Position numbers and translations under genes: made by a program. This document shows, piece after piece, positions 16,612 through 25,785 of a stretch of DNA of 64,000 bases. Source of the DNA: Limnohabitans sp. T6-5 (GTDB lineage Bacteria > Pseudomonadota > Gammaproteobacteria > Burkholderiales > Burkholderiaceae_C); the NCBI RefSeq assembly GCF_003063315.1, contig NZ_NERV01000003.1:1-64000 (forward strand). The letters run 5' to 3'. The notes under the pieces are model-generated. The model had not been told where the DNA came from. It did not search any database and was given only the letters and a program-made list of their open reading frames with translations. Each line of letters opens with the position of its first letter. The stretch's first letter is position 1.

Positions 16612-17720
16612 TGCTGACAAGTTTGCGCAATTGGAGTGACCGACTGCTGGGACGCGGCAGTGCCGCCATCACCGTGCCGGTCATGGACGGGGCACTCAAG
16701 CCCAACCGCCAGCTCGACGACGCCACCGTGGTGGCCGAGATCGCAGGCATTGACGACCTGGCCTGTGATGGTCAGCAGCTGTGGATCAGCGCCGGGGCGC
16801 GTTTGCTGCGCCTGCAAGAGGGTCAACCCGTGCTGGTGCGTGAGTTCAACGAAAACATCACCGCTCTGGCCGCACAAGCCAATGGCACCCTGGCCGTGGC
16901 CCTGGGCGGCACGCAAGTGCAAGTGCTGCACACACAGGCCGACGGCAGCCTGCGCGATGGGCCTGCGCTGCAGAGCCTGCAGGGCCAGCCTTTGCACAGC
17001 GTCAATGCGCTGGCGTTTGAGGCCGACGGCGCGGTGTTGCTCAGCGACGGCTCACAGCGGCGCAGCACTGACCAGTGGTGCCATGACCTGATGGAACTGG
17101 GCCACAGCGGCCGCGTGGCGCGCTGGCAGCCCGCCACGGGTGCGGTGCAGAGTCTGGCCAGCGGCTTGCACCATGCTTTTGGCGTGCTGTCGCTGGGTGG
17201 GCAGGCCCTGTACAGCGAGAGCTGGAAGCACCGCGTCACCCCGGCCTCGGGTGCTGGCAAGGGCAAGGGTGCGCTGGTGGCCGAATTGCCCGGCTACCCC
17301 TCGCGCATGAGCGCAGCGGCGGGCGGCGGTTTTTGGCTGAGCTGCTTTGTCTGCCGCTCGCAGCTGGTGGAGTTTGTGCTGCGTGAGCCCGCTTACCGCA
17401 AGCGCATGCTGCAAGAGATTGACCCGCGTTACTGGATCGCCCCGGCCCTGTCGTCTGGCCACAGCTTTCTGGAACCTTTGCAAGGTGCGGGCGTCAAGCA
17501 AATGGGCATGCTCAAACCTTGGGCGCCACCGCGCTCTTATGGCCTGGTGCTGCGGGTTGCGGCAGATGGCCGGATCCTGTCGTCTTTGCACAGCCAGGTG
17601 GATGGACGCCACCACGGCGTGACGGCCGTGGTCGAGTGGGGCGGCGCTTTGTGGGTGGCCTCCAAAGGTGCGGGCCGACTTTTGCGGATCGATCTGAACA
17701 AGGCGGAGGCCCGGACATGA
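16611..17720 (+). CDS. Second beta-propeller protein, SMP-30/strictosidine-synthase-like
   Basis: 369 aa. It starts on the stop codon of the permease fusion (TGATG), so translation is coupled. Blades are visible as DDLACDGQQLWISAGARLL, VNALAFEADGAVLLSDG, GLHHAFGVLSLGGQALYSES, ELPGYPSRMSAAAGGGFWLS and GVTAVVEWGGALWVASKGAG. The order and motifs parallel the propeller half of the preceding gene (for example GYPSRM versus GYPDNI), so the two are probably paralogous and might form a pair. No signal peptide is seen. It may be a lactonase-type hydrolase or a ligand-binding propeller; the metal-binding Glu and Asn are less clear than in the SMP-30 at 2.7 kb. The next gene overlaps by ATGA. Confidence 0.75.
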   Translation: MLTSLRNWSDRLLGRGSAAITVPVMDGALKPNRQLDDATVVAEIAGIDDLACDGQQLWISAGARLLRLQEGQPVLVREFNENITALAAQANGTLAVALGGTQVQVLHTQADGSLRDGPALQSLQGQPLHSVNALAFEADGAVLLSDGSQRRSTDQWCHDLMELGHSGRVARWQPATGAVQSLASGLHHAFGVLSLGGQALYSESWKHRVTPASGAGKGKGALVAELPGYPSRMSAAAGGGFWLSCFVCRSQLVEFVLREPAYRKRMLQEIDPRYWIAPALSSGHSFLEPLQGAGVKQMGMLKPWAPPRSYGLVLRVAADGRILSSLHSQVDGRHHGVTAVVEWGGALWVASKGAGRLLRIDLNKAEART

Positions 17721-19246
17721 CACACCCTGCAAACCCAACACCCATCGCCTCTACCGAGGTGGTGCTGGAGCTGCGCCAGGCGACCAAGCGCTACAGCGGC
17801 GTGCCGGCCATTGAAAACGTCGATTTTTCTCTGCGTCGGGGTGAAATCCATGCGCTGCTGGGCGAAAACGGCGCGGGCAAATCCACGCTGACCAAGGTCA
17901 TGGCCGGGGTGGTGCCCCTGAGCTCGGGCCAGATGCTGGTGCACGGCCAAGAGGTGCAGCTGTCCACGCCCTTGCAGGCGCTGGAGCACGGCATTGCCAT
18001 GGTGTTCCAGGAGACCAGCCTGGTACCCACCATGACGGTGGCGCAGAACCTGTTTCTGGGCCAGGAGCAGTTCTTCAACCGCTTGCGCGGGGTCTACATT
18101 TCGGCGCAGCAGTTTTTGCAGTCGCTCAACTTTGACGTGGACCCGACCGCCACCGTGAGCTTGCTGGGCGCGGCCAAAAAACAGATGGTGGAGATCGCCC
18201 GTGCGGTGCTGCACCAGGCCAGCGTGATCATTTTTGACGAGCCCACGGCCAGCCTGACACCCGAGGAAAAGAAGTACTTTTTTGACCTCGTGTTCAAGCT
18301 CAAGGAACGCGGGGTGTCCATCATCTTCATCTCGCACGCCCTGGAAGAGGCCCTGCAGCTGGCCGACCGCATCACCGTGCTGCGCGATGGCCAGCACATC
18401 GTGACGGACGACAAAAGCAACTTTGACCGCAACCGCATCGTGCAGGCCATGGTGGGGCGCGATTTGTCGCAAACCCTCTACGGCCAGAAGAAAACCACCG
18501 TGCGCCCCCAAGGCGAATGCATGCTGTCGGTGCGCAACCTGCGCATGGCGTCGATGGTGAAAAACAACTCGCTGTCGGTGTTTGCAGGGCAAATCACCGG
18601 CGTTTTCGGGCTGGTCGGTGCGGGGCGCACCGAAACCTTCAAAGTGGTGGCTGGGCTCATCAAGCGCGACTTCTTTCATGGCGGCGAGGTGCTGCTGCGC
18701 GGCCAACCCGTGCGCTACCGGGTGCCGCGCCAGGCCGTGCATGACGGCATCGCCTACATCACCGAAGACCGCAAGGTCGAAGGCTTTTTTGAAACCATGT
18801 CGATCGCCAAAAACATCTACATGGGCCTGCTGGGCAAGTCCAAAAACGTGTTCGGCGCCATCTCTTCGGCCAAAGCGGGGGCCATTGGCGAGCACTGGAG
18901 CCGCCTGCTCAATGTGCGGGCCATCAGCAAGGATGTGAAGGTGATCGAGCTGTCGGGCGGCAACCAGCAAAAGGTGGTGATCGCCAAGTCCCTGGTGCAA
19001 GACCCGGACGTGATCATTTTTGACGAACCCACACGCGGGGTGGATGTCGGGGCGATTGCCGAGATCCATGCCGAAATCAACCGTCTGGCCGATGCGGGCA
19101 AGGCGGTGGTGGTGATTTCGTCTTACCTGCCCGAGGTGATGTCCCTGTCTGACCGCATCCTGGTGGCCAAGCAGGGCAAGGTGGTGGTTGAGTTCTCGGC
19201 CACCGATGCCACCCAAGAGGGGATCATGTACGCGGCCATTCACTGA
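17717..19246 (+). CDS. ABC importer ATP-binding protein with two ATPase domains (RbsA-like)
   Basis: 509 aa, the length of the RbsA/XylG/MglA family. The first domain has Walker [13 protein letters not shown] and Walker [16 protein letters not shown], with a divergent signature ([17 protein letters not shown]). The second has the degenerate Walker A typical of the family ([12 protein letters not shown]), the signature [15 protein letters not shown] and Walker [16 protein letters not shown]. The start codon overlaps the previous stop as ATGA, with GGAGG upstream, so it is the last gene of the operon. It powers import through the two permeases. Confidence 0.93.
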   Translation: MTHPANPTPIASTEVVLELRQATKRYSGVPAIENVDFSLRRGEIHALLGENGAGKSTLTKVMAGVVPLSSGQMLVHGQEVQLSTPLQALEHGIAMVFQETSLVPTMTVAQNLFLGQEQFFNRLRGVYISAQQFLQSLNFDVDPTATVSLLGAAKKQMVEIARAVLHQASVIIFDEPTASLTPEEKKYFFDLVFKLKERGVSIIFISHALEEALQLADRITVLRDGQHIVTDDKSNFDRNRIVQAMVGRDLSQTLYGQKKTTVRPQGECMLSVRNLRMASMVKNNSLSVFAGQITGVFGLVGAGRTETFKVVAGLIKRDFFHGGEVLLRGQPVRYRVPRQAVHDGIAYITEDRKVEGFFETMSIAKNIYMGLLGKSKNVFGAISSAKAGAIGEHWSRLLNVRAISKDVKVIELSGGNQQKVVIAKSLVQDPDVIIFDEPTRGVDVGAIAEIHAEINRLADAGKAVVVISSYLPEVMSLSDRILVAKQGKVVVEFSATDATQEGIMYAAIH

Positions 19247-19283
19247 CAGGCGCGTGCCCTCAAACTGTCCGGTTCTGTGACAT

Positions 19284-19301
19284 GGCGCCCGCGTGGGCGC
19301 C
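19284..19301 (+). terminator. Hairpin after ABC operon, possible terminator
   Basis: GGCGCCC-GCGT-GGGCGCC is a perfect 7-bp GC stem with a 4-base loop, 38 bases after the ATPase stop codon. There is no U-run, so intrinsic termination is uncertain. It lies in the 194-base gap before the isocitrate dehydrogenase. Confidence 0.4.
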
Positions 19302-19440
19302 CTGCGTAAGAAAAACCACTCTTTGGCTCTCTTAAAATAGCGCCTCATCTGCCTCGATTGAGACCGCAGAAGCCCCAGTGAGCGTCAAAACCTACTCGTT
19401 TTCGACCTCCGCATCATCCTCGACCAAAAGTGAGACCCCC

Positions 19441-21678
19441 ATGGCTGCTGACAAATCCAAGATCATTTACACCCTGACCGACGAGGCGCCCTTGCTGGCC
19501 ACGGCCTCGTTTTTGCCGATCATCCGCACGTTTGCGGCGCCTGCCGGCATCGAAGTGGCCGAGAGCGACATCTCTGTGGCGGCCCGTATTTTGGGTGAGT
19601 TTTCGGATTTGTTGCCCGCTGAGCAGCGCGTGACCAACAACCTGGCCGAACTGGGCAAACTGACCCTGAACCCCTCGGCCAACATCATCAAGCTGCCCAA
19701 CATCAGCGCTTCGGTGGGCCAACTGGTCGCCGCGATCAAGGAGTTGCAGTCCAAAGGCTACGCTCTGCCCGACTACCCCGAAAACCCCACAACGGAAGAA
19801 GAAAAGGCCCTCAAGGCCCGTTATTCCAAGTGCACCGGCTCGGCCGTGAACCCCGTGCTGCGCGAAGGCAACTCGGACCGCCGTGCCCCCCGCGCCGTGA
19901 AAGAGTTCGCCCGAAAGAACCCCCACAGCATGGCCGAATGGAGCCAGGCCTCGCGTTCGCACGTCTCGCACATGCACAGCGGCGACTTCTACCACGGTGA
20001 AAAGTCCATGACCCTGGACCGCGCCCGTGACGTGAAGATGGAGCTGATCACCAAGAGCGGCAAGGCCATCATCCTCAAACCCAAAGTCTCCCTGCTTGAC
20101 CGTGAAGTCATCGACAGCATGTTCATGAGCAAAAAGGCTTTGTGCGAGTTCTACGAAAAAGAAATCGAAGACGCCCGCAAAACCGGCGTAATGTTCTCGC
20201 TGCACGTCAAGGCGACCATGATGAAGGTTTCGCACCCCATCGTGTTCGGTCACTGTGTGAAGATTTTCTACAAGGAAGCCTTTGAAAAGCACGACGCCCT
20301 GTTCAAGGAACTGGGCGTGAACGTGAACAACGGCATGGCCGATCTGTACAACAAAATCGCCACCTTGCCCCAGTCCAAGCAAGACGAAATCAAGCGTGAC
20401 CTGCACGCCTGCCACGAGCACCGCCCTGAGCTGGCCATGGTCGATTCAGCCAAAGGCATCACCAACTTCCACTCGCCCAACGACGTGATCGTGGACGCCT
20501 CCATGCCCGCCATGATCCGCAACGGCGGCAAGATGTGGGACGCCAACGGCCGCTTGAAAGACGTCAAGGCCGTGATGCCCGAGTCGACCTTTGCCCGCAT
20601 TTACCAGGAGATGATCAACTTCTGCAAATGGCATGGCGCATTCGACCCCAAGACCATGGGCACCGTGCCCAACGTCGGCCTGATGGCCCAGCAAGCCGAA
20701 GAATACGGCTCGCATGACAAGACCTTCGAGATCCCCGAAGACGGCGTGGCCAACATCACCGACCTGAACACCGGCGAAGTGCTGCTCTCCGAAAACGTGG
20801 AAGCGGGCGACATCTGGCGCATGTGCCAGGTCAAGGACGCAGCGATTCGTGACTGGGTCAAGCTGGCCGTCACGCGAGCGCGCAACTCCGGCATGCCCGT
20901 GGTGTTCTGGCTCGACCAGTACCGCCCCCACGAAGCCCAGTTGATCACCAAGGTCAAGATGTACCTGCACGAGCACAACACCGCCGGTCTGGACATCCAG
21001 ATCATGAGCCAGGTGCGTGCGATGCGTTACACCCTGGAGCGTGTGGTGCGCGGTCTGGACACCATCAGCGCCACCGGCAACATCCTGCGCGACTACCTGA
21101 CCGACCTGTTCCCGATCATGGAACTGGGCACCTCGGCCAAGATGCTGTCGGTCGTTCCTTTGATGGCGGGCGGCGGCATGTACGAAACCGGTGCAGGCGG
21201 CTCGGCCCCCAAGCATGTGCAGCAGTTGGTCGAAGAAAACCACCTGCGCTGGGACTCGCTGGGCGAATTCCTGGCGCTGGCCGTGTCGCTGGAAGACCTG
21301 GGTCTGAAAACCGGCAACACCAAGGCCAAGGTCCTGTCTGCCACGCTGGATGCCGCCACCGGCAAACTGCTGGACAACAACAAGAACCCTTCGCCCAAGA
21401 CCGGCCTGCTGGACAACCGTGGCAGCCAGTTCTACCTGGCCATGTACTGGGCTCAGGAATTGGCTGCGCAAACCGAAGACAAGGAACTGGCCGCCCAATT
21501 CGCGCCTTTGGCCAAAGCTTTGACCGACAACGAGACGAAGATCGTGGAAGAGCTGAACGCCGTGCAGGGCAAGCCTGTGGACATTGGCGGCTATTACATG
21601 CCCGACCAGGCCAAACTGGCCGCCATCATGCGCCCCAGCGCGACCTTCAACGCCGCCTTGGCCAGCGTCAAGGCCTGA
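19441..21678 (+). CDS. icd: NADP-dependent isocitrate dehydrogenase, monomeric type
   Basis: 745 aa. Converts isocitrate to 2-oxoglutarate and CO2 with NADP in the TCA cycle. The size and sequence are those of the monomeric IDH family (about 740 aa), not the 45-kDa dimeric type: [20 protein letters not shown] at the N-terminus, [20 protein letters not shown], and [20 protein letters not shown]. The ATG at 19441 has GTGAGA upstream and matches the normal N-terminus. A GTG 21 codons earlier would add a Ser-rich tail not expected in the family. Followed by a strong terminator, so it is probably monocistronic. Confidence 0.95.
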   Translation: MAADKSKIIYTLTDEAPLLATASFLPIIRTFAAPAGIEVAESDISVAARILGEFSDLLPAEQRVTNNLAELGKLTLNPSANIIKLPNISASVGQLVAAIKELQSKGYALPDYPENPTTEEEKALKARYSKCTGSAVNPVLREGNSDRRAPRAVKEFARKNPHSMAEWSQASRSHVSHMHSGDFYHGEKSMTLDRARDVKMELITKSGKAIILKPKVSLLDREVIDSMFMSKKALCEFYEKEIEDARKTGVMFSLHVKATMMKVSHPIVFGHCVKIFYKEAFEKHDALFKELGVNVNNGMADLYNKIATLPQSKQDEIKRDLHACHEHRPELAMVDSAKGITNFHSPNDVIVDASMPAMIRNGGKMWDANGRLKDVKAVMPESTFARIYQEMINFCKWHGAFDPKTMGTVPNVGLMAQQAEEYGSHDKTFEIPEDGVANITDLNTGEVLLSENVEAGDIWRMCQVKDAAIRDWVKLAVTRARNSGMPVVFWLDQYRPHEAQLITKVKMYLHEHNTAGLDIQIMSQVRAMRYTLERVVRGLDTISATGNILRDYLTDLFPIMELGTSAKMLSVVPLMAGGGMYETGAGGSAPKHVQQLVEENHLRWDSLGEFLALAVSLEDLGLKTGNTKAKVLSATLDAATGKLLDNNKNPSPKTGLLDNRGSQFYLAMYWAQELAAQTEDKELAAQFAPLAKALTDNETKIVEELNAVQGKPVDIGGYYMPDQAKLAAIMRPSATFNAALASVKA

Positions 21679-21721
21679 TCCACGCCTGACATCACGGCGC
21701 CCTGCGCGCCAGGTGATCCCC

Positions 21722-21759
21722 AGCCCCCGCAAGCAGCCATGTTTGCGGGGGCTTTTTTT
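21722..21759 (+). terminator. Rho-independent terminator of icd
   Basis: AGCCCCCGCAA and TTTGCGGGGGCT form an 11-bp stem with a roughly 9-base loop, followed by a T-run (21752-21759). It lies 44 bases after the stop codon of isocitrate dehydrogenase. Confidence 0.9.
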
Positions 21760-21789
21760 GTCTTGGTCGTTGACCACCGCCCCCCACCC

Positions 21790-21815
21790 GCAGGTCGGTA
21801 CTCGCAGAATCCGAC
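21790..21815 (+). repeat. Single REP unit, b-type, degenerate foot
   Basis: The unit reads GCAGGTCGG-T-ACTC-GCA-GAAT-CCGAC. It has the GTCGG/CCGAC stem and ACTC arm of the family, but GCAG instead of GTAG and one mismatch in the inner stem. It is the only member in this window that lies between two genes of the same orientation, just after the icd terminator. Confidence 0.7.
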
Positions 21816-21931
21816 AATGGCCCTCCTGCAGGGCGTCCTGAATTACCCCAAAGGTTTGTATATGCCGTGAAATCGGCTAAAAAGGGTTTTCATCCGAACC
21901 ATCCAATCGTCCCCCGACACCCGAGAGCTAT

Positions 21932-23530
21932 ATGACCCCAGATTGTTTTGACTACATCATCGTGGGCGCAGGCTCAGCCGGTTGCGTGCTCGCTGCACGT
22001 CTGAGTGAAGACCCGAACGTGCAGGTGGCCCTGCTCGAAGCCGGGCCAGAGGACACCAGCGCGCTGATCCACTGCCCGGCCGGGATTGCCGCCATGCCGC
22101 TGGTTCGCAGTGTGTCGCAAGCCCTTGAAACCGTGCCCCAGCCCGGCCTGCTTGGGCGCAAGGGCTACCAGCCGCGGGGGCGCACTCTGGGCGGCTCCAG
22201 TTCGACCAACGCCATGATCTACATTCGCGGCCAGCATGCCGATTACGACCAGTGGGCCGCAATGGGCAACCCGGGCTGGGCCTGGCAGGATGTGTTGCCC
22301 TACTTTCTCAAAGCCGAACACAACGAACGCCTGCACAACGCATGGCATGGCCAAAACGGGCCTTTGAATGTGGCCGATCTGCAAAGCCCGAATGTGTTTT
22401 CGCACCGTTTTGTGCAAGCCGGTGAACAAGCCGGTTTGGCACGCAACGAGGACTTCAATGGCGCCAGCCAGGAAGGCGTAGGCCTATACCAGGTGACGCA
22501 CAAAAACGGCGAGCGTTTCAGCGCCGCCAAGGCATACCTGACACCCCAGCGCCATCGCCCGAATTTGCATGTGCTGACGGGCGTGACGGCCGATCACCTG
22601 GTGCTCGAAGGCGGTGTGGCCCGTCAGGTGCTGGTGCGCCAGGGCGGCACGCAACGCAGTTTGTCGGCGCGACGCGAGATCATCCTCAGTGGCGGTGCCT
22701 TCCAATCGCCCGCCTTGCTGATGCGTTCGGGCATTGGGCCTGGCGCACACCTGCAAGCCATGGGCATTGAGACCCTGTGCGATTTGCCCGGCGTGGGCCA
22801 GAACCTGCACGACCACCCCGATGTGGTGCTGGTTGCCCAGGCACCGTACACCGAACTGTTTGGTGTCTCGCCCAAGGGGGCGTGGCGGATTCTTCAGGGC
22901 ATGTGGCACTGGCGCCAGCATCGCCGGGGCATGCTGACCACCAACTTTGCCGAGGCCGGGGGCTTTTTCAAGACCTCACCCGAGCTGGCCCAGCCCAACA
23001 TTCAACTGCACTTTGTGGTCGGCAAACTGGTCAACCACGGCCGCACGCCCAGCATGGGCCATGGTTATTCATTGCATGTGTGCCTGTTGCAACCCCAAAG
23101 CCGTGGCCATGTGCGCCTGGCCAGCACCGATGCCATGACGCCACCGCTGATTGACCCAGGGTTTTTGACACACGAAGCCGACATGGCCCAGATGATCGAG
23201 GGGGTGCGTCAAGCACGGCGCATTCTGAACCAACCAGCGCTCAGCGCTTATGGCCGGGAAGCGGCCGCATCAGCCAAAGCACAAACCGATGCCGAGCTGG
23301 CCACTTGGATTCGCCAGCACGCCGACACCATCTACCACCCCGTGGGCACCTGCCGCATGGGCTGCGACGAGATGGCGGTGGTGGACTCCACCTTGAAAGT
23401 GCGTGGCGTGGCCGGGCTGCGGGTGGTGGACGCGTCGGTCATGCCGCGTGTGGTCAGCGGCAACACCAACGCCCCCACGATCATGCTGGCCGAAAAAGCC
23501 GCCGAGCTGATCCGCGCAGCAGCCCGCTGA
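21932..23530 (+). CDS. GMC family FAD oxidoreductase (choline/alcohol dehydrogenase-like)
   Basis: 532 aa. Flavoenzyme oxidising an alcohol to an aldehyde or ketone. The FAD Rossmann motif is at the N-terminus ([18 protein letters not shown]). GMC signature 1 is [19 protein letters not shown] and signature 2 is [18 protein letters not shown]. The C-terminal active site is seen as [10 protein letters not shown] (His) and [14 protein letters not shown] (Asn). Length and motifs fit the choline-dehydrogenase/alkanol-dehydrogenase branch (AlkJ, BetA), but the substrate is not determined. There is no signal peptide. No BetB or regulator lies beside it. The gene ends 20 bases before a single REP unit. 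Confidence 0.9.
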   Translation: MTPDCFDYIIVGAGSAGCVLAARLSEDPNVQVALLEAGPEDTSALIHCPAGIAAMPLVRSVSQALETVPQPGLLGRKGYQPRGRTLGGSSSTNAMIYIRGQHADYDQWAAMGNPGWAWQDVLPYFLKAEHNERLHNAWHGQNGPLNVADLQSPNVFSHRFVQAGEQAGLARNEDFNGASQEGVGLYQVTHKNGERFSAAKAYLTPQRHRPNLHVLTGVTADHLVLEGGVARQVLVRQGGTQRSLSARREIILSGGAFQSPALLMRSGIGPGAHLQAMGIETLCDLPGVGQNLHDHPDVVLVAQAPYTELFGVSPKGAWRILQGMWHWRQHRRGMLTTNFAEAGGFFKTSPELAQPNIQLHFVVGKLVNHGRTPSMGHGYSLHVCLLQPQSRGHVRLASTDAMTPPLIDPGFLTHEADMAQMIEGVRQARRILNQPALSAYGREAAASAKAQTDAELATWIRQHADTIYHPVGTCRMGCDEMAVVDSTLKVRGVAGLRVVDASVMPRVVSGNTNAPTIMLAEKAAELIRAAAR

Positions 23531-23550
23531 GCTGTGAGCCCCCCATCCAT

Positions 23551-23576
23551 GTCGGACTCTTCGAGTGCCGACCTAC
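23551..23576. repeat. Single REP unit flanked by a short outer stem
   Basis: GTCGG-ACTC-TTC-GAGT-G-CCGAC-CTAC is an inverted b-type REP with an intact GTAG foot on the minus strand. CCCATCC just before it and GGATGGG just after pair, so REP and flanks form one longer hairpin between two convergent genes. Its foot contains the TAG stop codon of the histidine kinase at 23573-23575. Confidence 0.85.
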
Positions 23577-25000
23577 GGGGATGGGTTGACGGGACTCGAT
23601 GACCCCGGCTGCTGATTTGCAAAGCACACGCTGACCTTCAGGCCCCGCGCCCCCTCGGCCTGCGCCAGCCGGAATGTGGCGCCCAGAATGCGGGCATATT
23701 CAGCGACGATGGCCAGGCCCAGGCCCGAGCCTTGTTTGAGGGCTTCCCCGGCGCTGCCTTGCGCCCAGCGACTGAGCAGCCGCTCACGCTGGACATCGGA
23801 AATGCCAGGCCCGTTGTCAATGACGGAAAGGCACACCTCGCCTTGCCCGGCATCACGAACAATTTCAACCGTCACATGGCGCGGCTCGCCTTCCGAGGGC
23901 AGGCCATAGCGCAGCGCGTTGTCAATCAGGTTGTCCAGCACCCCTTCGAGCAAGGCGCGCTGCGCCAGCACCTGCACCGGCACATCCAGCCCCCGGGCAC
24001 CCAGATCAACCCCCAGACCATCGGCCCGGTGCAGATGCCGCATCAGGCTGTCGCGCACCACATCGTCGAGCGACAGGGGGTGCAACGGCAGCACCTGCAT
24101 GGCCTCTTGCGCCAGCGCCAGCGCCAGCAACTGGTCAATCAAATGGCTGGCACGGGCCTGACTTTGGACAATGCTGTGCAGTTGTTCACGCCAGATGTGG
24201 GGCTCGGCATGGGCCAGGCCATATTCGGCCAAGGCGCGTATGCCGGCCAGTGGTGTGCGCAGTTCGTGGGCCACATTGCCTGCAAATTCTTTTTGCCCGC
24301 GCACGCTTTGCCCGATGCGCAAGAGCAGTGCGTTGACCGCTTCGCCCAGACGCTGCACTTCGCTGGTCCGGCGCGAGACCGTCACCGGCGTCAAATCGCG
24401 GGCATCACGCTGGGCCACGGCGTTTTCCAGGTCCATCAGGGGTTGCACGTCTTTCTGGATCATGCGCCGCAACCACCAGGCCAGGCCGAGCAGCAGCAAC
24501 ACTTGGGGCGCCAGCGACACCACGAGCAAGCGTTCAAACAAACGGCCCTGGCTGTGCGTGGTCTGGGCCACCACCACATTGAAGGCCGCAGGCTTTTGTC
24601 GGGGCAGCTGCACCGCTCGCAGCATCTGATTTTGAAACGCGACTTCTGTGAAAAACGGCGCGGCCCCCTCACTCACCGACGGCAATGGCAAACCCGCATG
24701 CCCTGCCAAGAGTCGGCCATCGTCCAAGTACACAGCGAAGTAAAGGCTTTCATTCTGGTCAAAGAGCAAGGTGCTCATTTCTGTCGCGGTCAGGCCCAAG
24801 GTCAAGCCACCATCTTCGGCATGGCGCACATGGCTGGCCACCGCGTAGGCGTCATCGAGCAAGGCGCGGTCCAGTGCCTGCTGCGTGAAATAACGCGCCA
24901 CGCCAAACGCCAGCACCGTGCCCAGCAACCACGTCAGCGCCAAAGGCCAGATGACATGCCAGAGCAAGCGCGAACGCAGGGCGCGGACGGGTGCTTTCAC
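23573..25000 (-). CDS. Two-component sensor histidine kinase (QseC/CusS-like)
   Basis: 475 aa. Inner-membrane kinase: TM1 at about 10-32, a roughly 130-residue periplasmic sensor region, TM2 near 165-185 and a HAMP-like linker. Phosphoacceptor HELRTPLAGIRALAEYGLAH, then NLIDNALRYG (N box), VIDNGPGI (G1) and GSGLGLAIV (G2). It overlaps the response regulator start by 4 bases (ATGA). The C-terminal tail (NPSP) ends exactly at the GTAG foot of a REP, which provides the TAG stop. The pair is divergent from the RND efflux operon and is its likely regulator, so the signal may be a metal or toxic compound. Confidence 0.92.
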   Translation of the reverse strand: MKAPVRALRSRLLWHVIWPLALTWLLGTVLAFGVARYFTQQALDRALLDDAYAVASHVRHAEDGGLTLGLTATEMSTLLFDQNESLYFAVYLDDGRLLAGHAGLPLPSVSEGAAPFFTEVAFQNQMLRAVQLPRQKPAAFNVVVAQTTHSQGRLFERLLVVSLAPQVLLLLGLAWWLRRMIQKDVQPLMDLENAVAQRDARDLTPVTVSRRTSEVQRLGEAVNALLLRIGQSVRGQKEFAGNVAHELRTPLAGIRALAEYGLAHAEPHIWREQLHSIVQSQARASHLIDQLLALALAQEAMQVLPLHPLSLDDVVRDSLMRHLHRADGLGVDLGARGLDVPVQVLAQRALLEGVLDNLIDNALRYGLPSEGEPRHVTVEIVRDAGQGEVCLSVIDNGPGISDVQRERLLSRWAQGSAGEALKQGSGLGLAIVAEYARILGATFRLAQAEGARGLKVSVCFANQQPGSSSPVNPSP

Positions 25001-25689
25001 GGGCGCTCTTCTTCCATGAGGTAACCCAAGCCACGCAAAGTGCGGATGGTGGCGCCGGACTGCGCCAGCTTTTTGCGCAAACGCGAGATGAAGGCCTCCA
25101 ACGCGTTGTCGGCCAGGGCTTCTTCAAAGTCCGACAGTTTGTTGGACAAGTCCTTTTTGCTGACGGTGTGCCCGGGCGGGGTCATCAACTCCCACAGCAC
25201 CTCCAGCTCACGAGCGGGCAGAACCAGCTCCTGGCCGTGGATCAAGACGCGGCGGGCTTTGCGGTCGAGCACCAGCTGGCCCAGCTGCGTCAGGTCTTCG
25301 GCGCCCTGACTGCGGCGCACCAGGGCGCGCAATCGGGCCTCGACCTCGGCCAGCTCAAAGGGCTTGCCCAGGTAATCGTCCGCCCCGGCGTCCAGCCCGG
25401 CAATGCGTTCGTCGGTGCGGTTGCGGGCCGTGAGCACCAGCACGGGGGTTTTGTCGCCCTTGGCACGGCGCTCGCGCAGCAGGTTCAAGCCACTGGTCAT
25501 GCCCGCGTCGGCGCGGTGGTTTTGCGGCAAATTCAAATCGAGCAAAACCGCGTCATAGGGCTGAACCCGCCACAGGTGGCAAGCGCTGTCATAGTCTCCA
25601 GCGCCATCGACCCGATGACCGGCATCGTTCAGGCTGCGCAGCATGACCCCTTGCAGCACCGGATCGTCTTCTACCAACAGTATGCGCAT
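24997..25689 (-). CDS. OmpR-family response regulator
   Basis: 230 aa. Receiver domain with acidic pair EDD at the N-terminus, phosphoacceptor Asp in AVLLDLNLP near residue 51 and the conserved Lys in DDYLGKPFE. The C-terminal winged-helix DNA-binding domain contains ELEVLWELMTPPGHTVSKKDL and ISRLRKKL. Partner of the kinase immediately downstream (4-base overlap). It is divergent from the RND operon across a 96-base intergenic region that contains 11-base-spaced direct repeats, the arrangement OmpR-family proteins bind. Confidence 0.93.
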   Translation of the reverse strand: MRILLVEDDPVLQGVMLRSLNDAGHRVDGAGDYDSACHLWRVQPYDAVLLDLNLPQNHRADAGMTSGLNLLRERRAKGDKTPVLVLTARNRTDERIAGLDAGADDYLGKPFELAEVEARLRALVRRSQGAEDLTQLGQLVLDRKARRVLIHGQELVLPARELEVLWELMTPPGHTVSKKDLSNKLSDFEEALADNALEAFISRLRKKLAQSGATIRTLRGLGYLMEEERP

Positions 25690-25746
25690 CTGCCCACAAG
25701 CTCCAAATTGATATTAAAGTTATATTTTTACCAACACAGCTGACAA

Positions 25747-25763
25747 GTCAGGTCTTGGTCAGG
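25747..25763. promoter_or_regulatory. Direct repeats GTCAGG-N5-GTCAGG, candidate response-regulator box
   Basis: Two GTCAGG copies begin exactly 11 bases apart (25747 and 25758), 23 bases before the RND operon's first start codon. OmpR/PhoB-family regulators bind head-to-tail half-sites with this spacing. An AT-rich TTGATATTAAAGTTATATTT stretch just upstream could hold the divergent promoters. Confidence 0.4.
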
Positions 25764-25785
25764 CCGCATCCCCGATAAATGAGGC

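Noticed and set aside
14398..16620. A 740-codon open frame on the minus strand opposite the permease-propeller fusion
   Set aside because: His/Gln/Ala-rich shadow frame without any recognisable domain, while the plus strand has permease and propeller motifs.
19378..19440. GTG start giving a longer isocitrate dehydrogenase
   Set aside because: It would add a Ser-rich 21-residue tail not expected in the family. The ATG at 19441 is better placed after GTGAGA.
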